From: Sanguibacter sp. HDW7
Lineage (GTDB): Bacteria; Actinomycetota; Actinomycetes; Actinomycetales; Cellulomonadaceae
Reading direction: 5' to 3'
DNA length: 64,000 nucleotides
NCBI RefSeq assembly: GCF_011300875.1
Contig: NZ_CP049862.1
Span: 2,046,001 to 2,110,000, forward strand
Below are positions 62,740-64,000 of the stretch, piece after piece. The notes beneath the pieces are model-generated. The model searched no databases. It was not told where the DNA came from and worked only from the letters and a program-made list of their open reading frames with translations. Position 1 is the stretch's first letter; each line of letters starts with the position of its first letter. Position numbers and translations under genes: made by a program.

Positions 62740-63447
62740 TCACGACAGGGACGTCGCTGGTGCGAGCGGTCCGACGCGGACAGTCGTCTCCATCCCGATG
62801 TCGATGCCCACGTCGCGCGTCCCGTGCCCACCGTCGTACGAGACGGGCACGGTCACCGGCGTCGCCCCGGCCGCAAGCTGCACGACGAGCAGCTCGGCAT
62901 GCTCGGAATCGGCACCGGCGAGCGCCCCCGTCCACTCGACGTTCGCGACGGCCCGCGCGCCGGGGTCGAGCGGGACGACGCCCTGCTGCGTGCCGCCGTC
63001 GATCGGGTCGCGCTGCTCGAGCGCGAGGACGAACGTCGAGCCCCACGACCCGCGCACGCCGAGGCCCGGGTAGCCGCGCACCTCGCACCGTGCATCGCCC
63101 ACGTTCTCGACGGAGAGGATGCCGTACCGGTGCCCGGTCGCGGCGTCGACGAACGTGAGGTGCACGTCGACATCGGTGCAGGTCGCCGCGCTGACCGGCG
63201 CTGTCGCCGGGAGCCGGAGGATCGAGCTCAGCTGCTCGGCGGTGAGCTCGTCGGCCGGCGTGGGGGTCGGGCCGTCGCCGGGTTCGTCCCACCCCGGGGG
63301 CAGGTCGGACTCCGTCGGTCCGGGCGTGCTCGCCGGGGCGTTCGGCGTCGGCGTCGCGGCGGGGTCGGCGGGGTTCGCACATGCTGCGAGCGTGCCCGAG
63401 GTGAGCGCGAGGAGCCCCGCAACAACTAGCCGGCCGCGTGTCGTCAT
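62740..63447 (-). CDS. DUF4232-family lipoprotein
   Basis: The 235-aa protein has a lipoprotein signal peptide with lipobox LAAC (ALTSGTLAACANP), a Pro/Thr-rich linker (PTPNAPASTPGPTE) and a DUF4232 domain (~85-230) with a disulfide-capable Cys pair (SAATCTDVDVHLTF, DARCEVRGYPGLGVRG). Function unknown; surface-exposed. TACGCT lies 6 nt upstream of the ATG, so the mRNA is probably leaderless. Confidence 0.87.
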   Translation of the reverse strand: MTTRGRLVVAGLLALTSGTLAACANPADPAATPTPNAPASTPGPTESDLPPGWDEPGDGPTPTPADELTAEQLSSILRLPATAPVSAATCTDVDVHLTFVDAATGHRYGILSVENVGDARCEVRGYPGLGVRGSWGSTFVLALEQRDPIDGGTQQGVVPLDPGARAVANVEWTGALAGADSEHAELLVVQLAAGATPVTVPVSYDGGHGTRDVGIDIGMETTVRVGPLAPATSLS

Positions 63448-63459
63448 GCGTCGAGCGTA
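63448..63459 (-). promoter_or_regulatory. Predicted leaderless -10 of the DUF4232 gene
   Basis: Minus-strand TACGCT (63459-63454), 6-nt gap, ATG 63447. Confidence 0.45.
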
Positions 63460-63634
63460 GGCGGTGAGCCGAGCACCGATACTCGCTCGACGCGGACCGC
63501 TCGTGGGCGCACGTCGTGCTCACCGGGGCGGCCGCGGTCCGACGACGGCCGCGGACGGCATGTGGCCCGGCCCCTGCATTGTCCGCCCCTCCCGTTACGC
63601 TCCCCTCACTGATCGCCGACGACAGGAGACCACC

Positions 63635-64000
63635 GTGACGGCCGAGACCATGAGTCCCGTCCCGCCCGAGCTTGCGCACGCTCCGGCAGCAAAGGTCGCG
63701 CGGGTCCTGCGAGAACTGTGGAAGGTCGACGACGACGCTGTCCTGCCCGTCCTCGCCTTGCGCGGGCCGGCCTTCGCCGAGCAGCTCGTCCGCGAGCTGG
63801 CGCGGAACGGCAACCGCTTCGGTCCCGGCGACCCGACCCGGCACTCGGCTCTCACGCTGCGGCTCCTCGCGACGCTCGACGCGCCGCTCGTCGACCATGC
63901 GCCCCACGTCGAGGACTGGGCGCTCCACACCCGGTCCGTCCTCGAGCGGCTCGCGGACCCCGGGGCGGAGACGGAGCCGTGGACGGCTCTCGACAGCTCC
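63635..64000 (+). CDS. Hypothetical protein, 3' truncated by window edge
   Basis: GTG 63635 follows GACAGGAG and opens a frame to the end of the window (122 codons). The visible part is helical: AKVARVLRELWKVDDDAVLPVLALRGPAFAEQLVRELARNG and HSALTLRLLATLDAPLVDHAPHVEDWALHTRSVLERLADPG in outline. No family recognised. TACGCT at 63596-63601 could be its -10. Confidence 0.6.
   Translation, partial: MTAETMSPVPPELAHAPAAKVARVLRELWKVDDDAVLPVLALRGPAFAEQLVRELARNGNRFGPGDPTRHSALTLRLLATLDAPLVDHAPHVEDWALHTRSVLERLADPGAETEPWTALDSS

Overview
The window is a 64 kb piece of chromosome from a very GC-rich Gram-positive bacterium, most likely an actinobacterium of the order Micrococcales (Cellulomonadaceae/Sanguibacteraceae/Promicromonosporaceae-like). 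The evidence is the strong G/C bias at codon third positions, many GTG starts, ATGA/GTGA gene couplings, TAnnnT -10 boxes directly in front of start codons (leaderless mRNA style), and the gene families present (DtxR/MntR-type regulator, malate:quinone oxidoreductase, PafBC-like promoters). The genus assignment is inference.

Layout. 1-10.0 kb: the end of a HerA-like ATPase gene faces a leuS-jetA-jetB-jetC operon, a Wadjet/MksBEF-type SMC complex whose nuclease subunit JetD is not in the window. 10.1-18.8 kb: housekeeping and envelope genes (VKOR-family oxidoreductase, MntR-like regulator, YceI protein coupled to a membrane metallophosphoesterase, mqo, RNase HI, a secreted metzincin protease). 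19-22.5 kb: an unknown protein and a large secreted alpha/beta-hydrolase. 22.7-37.5 kb: a uronate/pectin-oligomer utilisation locus with altronate dehydratase, a LacI regulator fused to a DUF6807 domain, a Gfo/Idh oxidoreductase, an ABC sugar importer, an FAH-type hydrolase coupled to a KduD-like SDR, a GH105 unsaturated uronyl hydrolase, uronate isomerase and a tagaturonate/fructuronate reductase. AACCGG-type operator candidates lie in front of uxaA and of the ABC importer, suggesting one regulon.

37.5-42.9 kb: an atypical, AT-richer island on the 3' side of a tRNA-Ala(GGC) gene. It holds a DUF3696-like ATPase translationally overlapped by an unrecognised 311-aa partner, and a third gene with a HEPN-like RNxxxH motif. 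This is the best candidate in the window for an undescribed defence system. 43-46.5 kb: an RHH regulator/DUF4097 pair behind a near-perfect palindrome, an ArsB/SLC13-like permease and a glycosyltransferase. 46.5-49 kb: a PIG-L deacetylase-methyltransferase fusion coupled to an acyl-CoA dehydrogenase and the glycosyltransferase. 49-54.2 kb: small stress-type genes (YtxH, DJ-1/PfpI, SDR, Rho-N protein, topoisomerase IB, DHFR-like, Gfo/Idh). 54.3-64 kb: pyruvate phosphate dikinase, cupin, lipocalin, YdeI-like, HD protein, two uncharacterised genes diverging from paired PafBC-like DNA-damage promoters, GNAT, a DUF4232 lipoprotein and a truncated final gene.

Convergent gene pairs are often separated by long perfect hairpins (15-21 bp stems), which are annotated as terminators.
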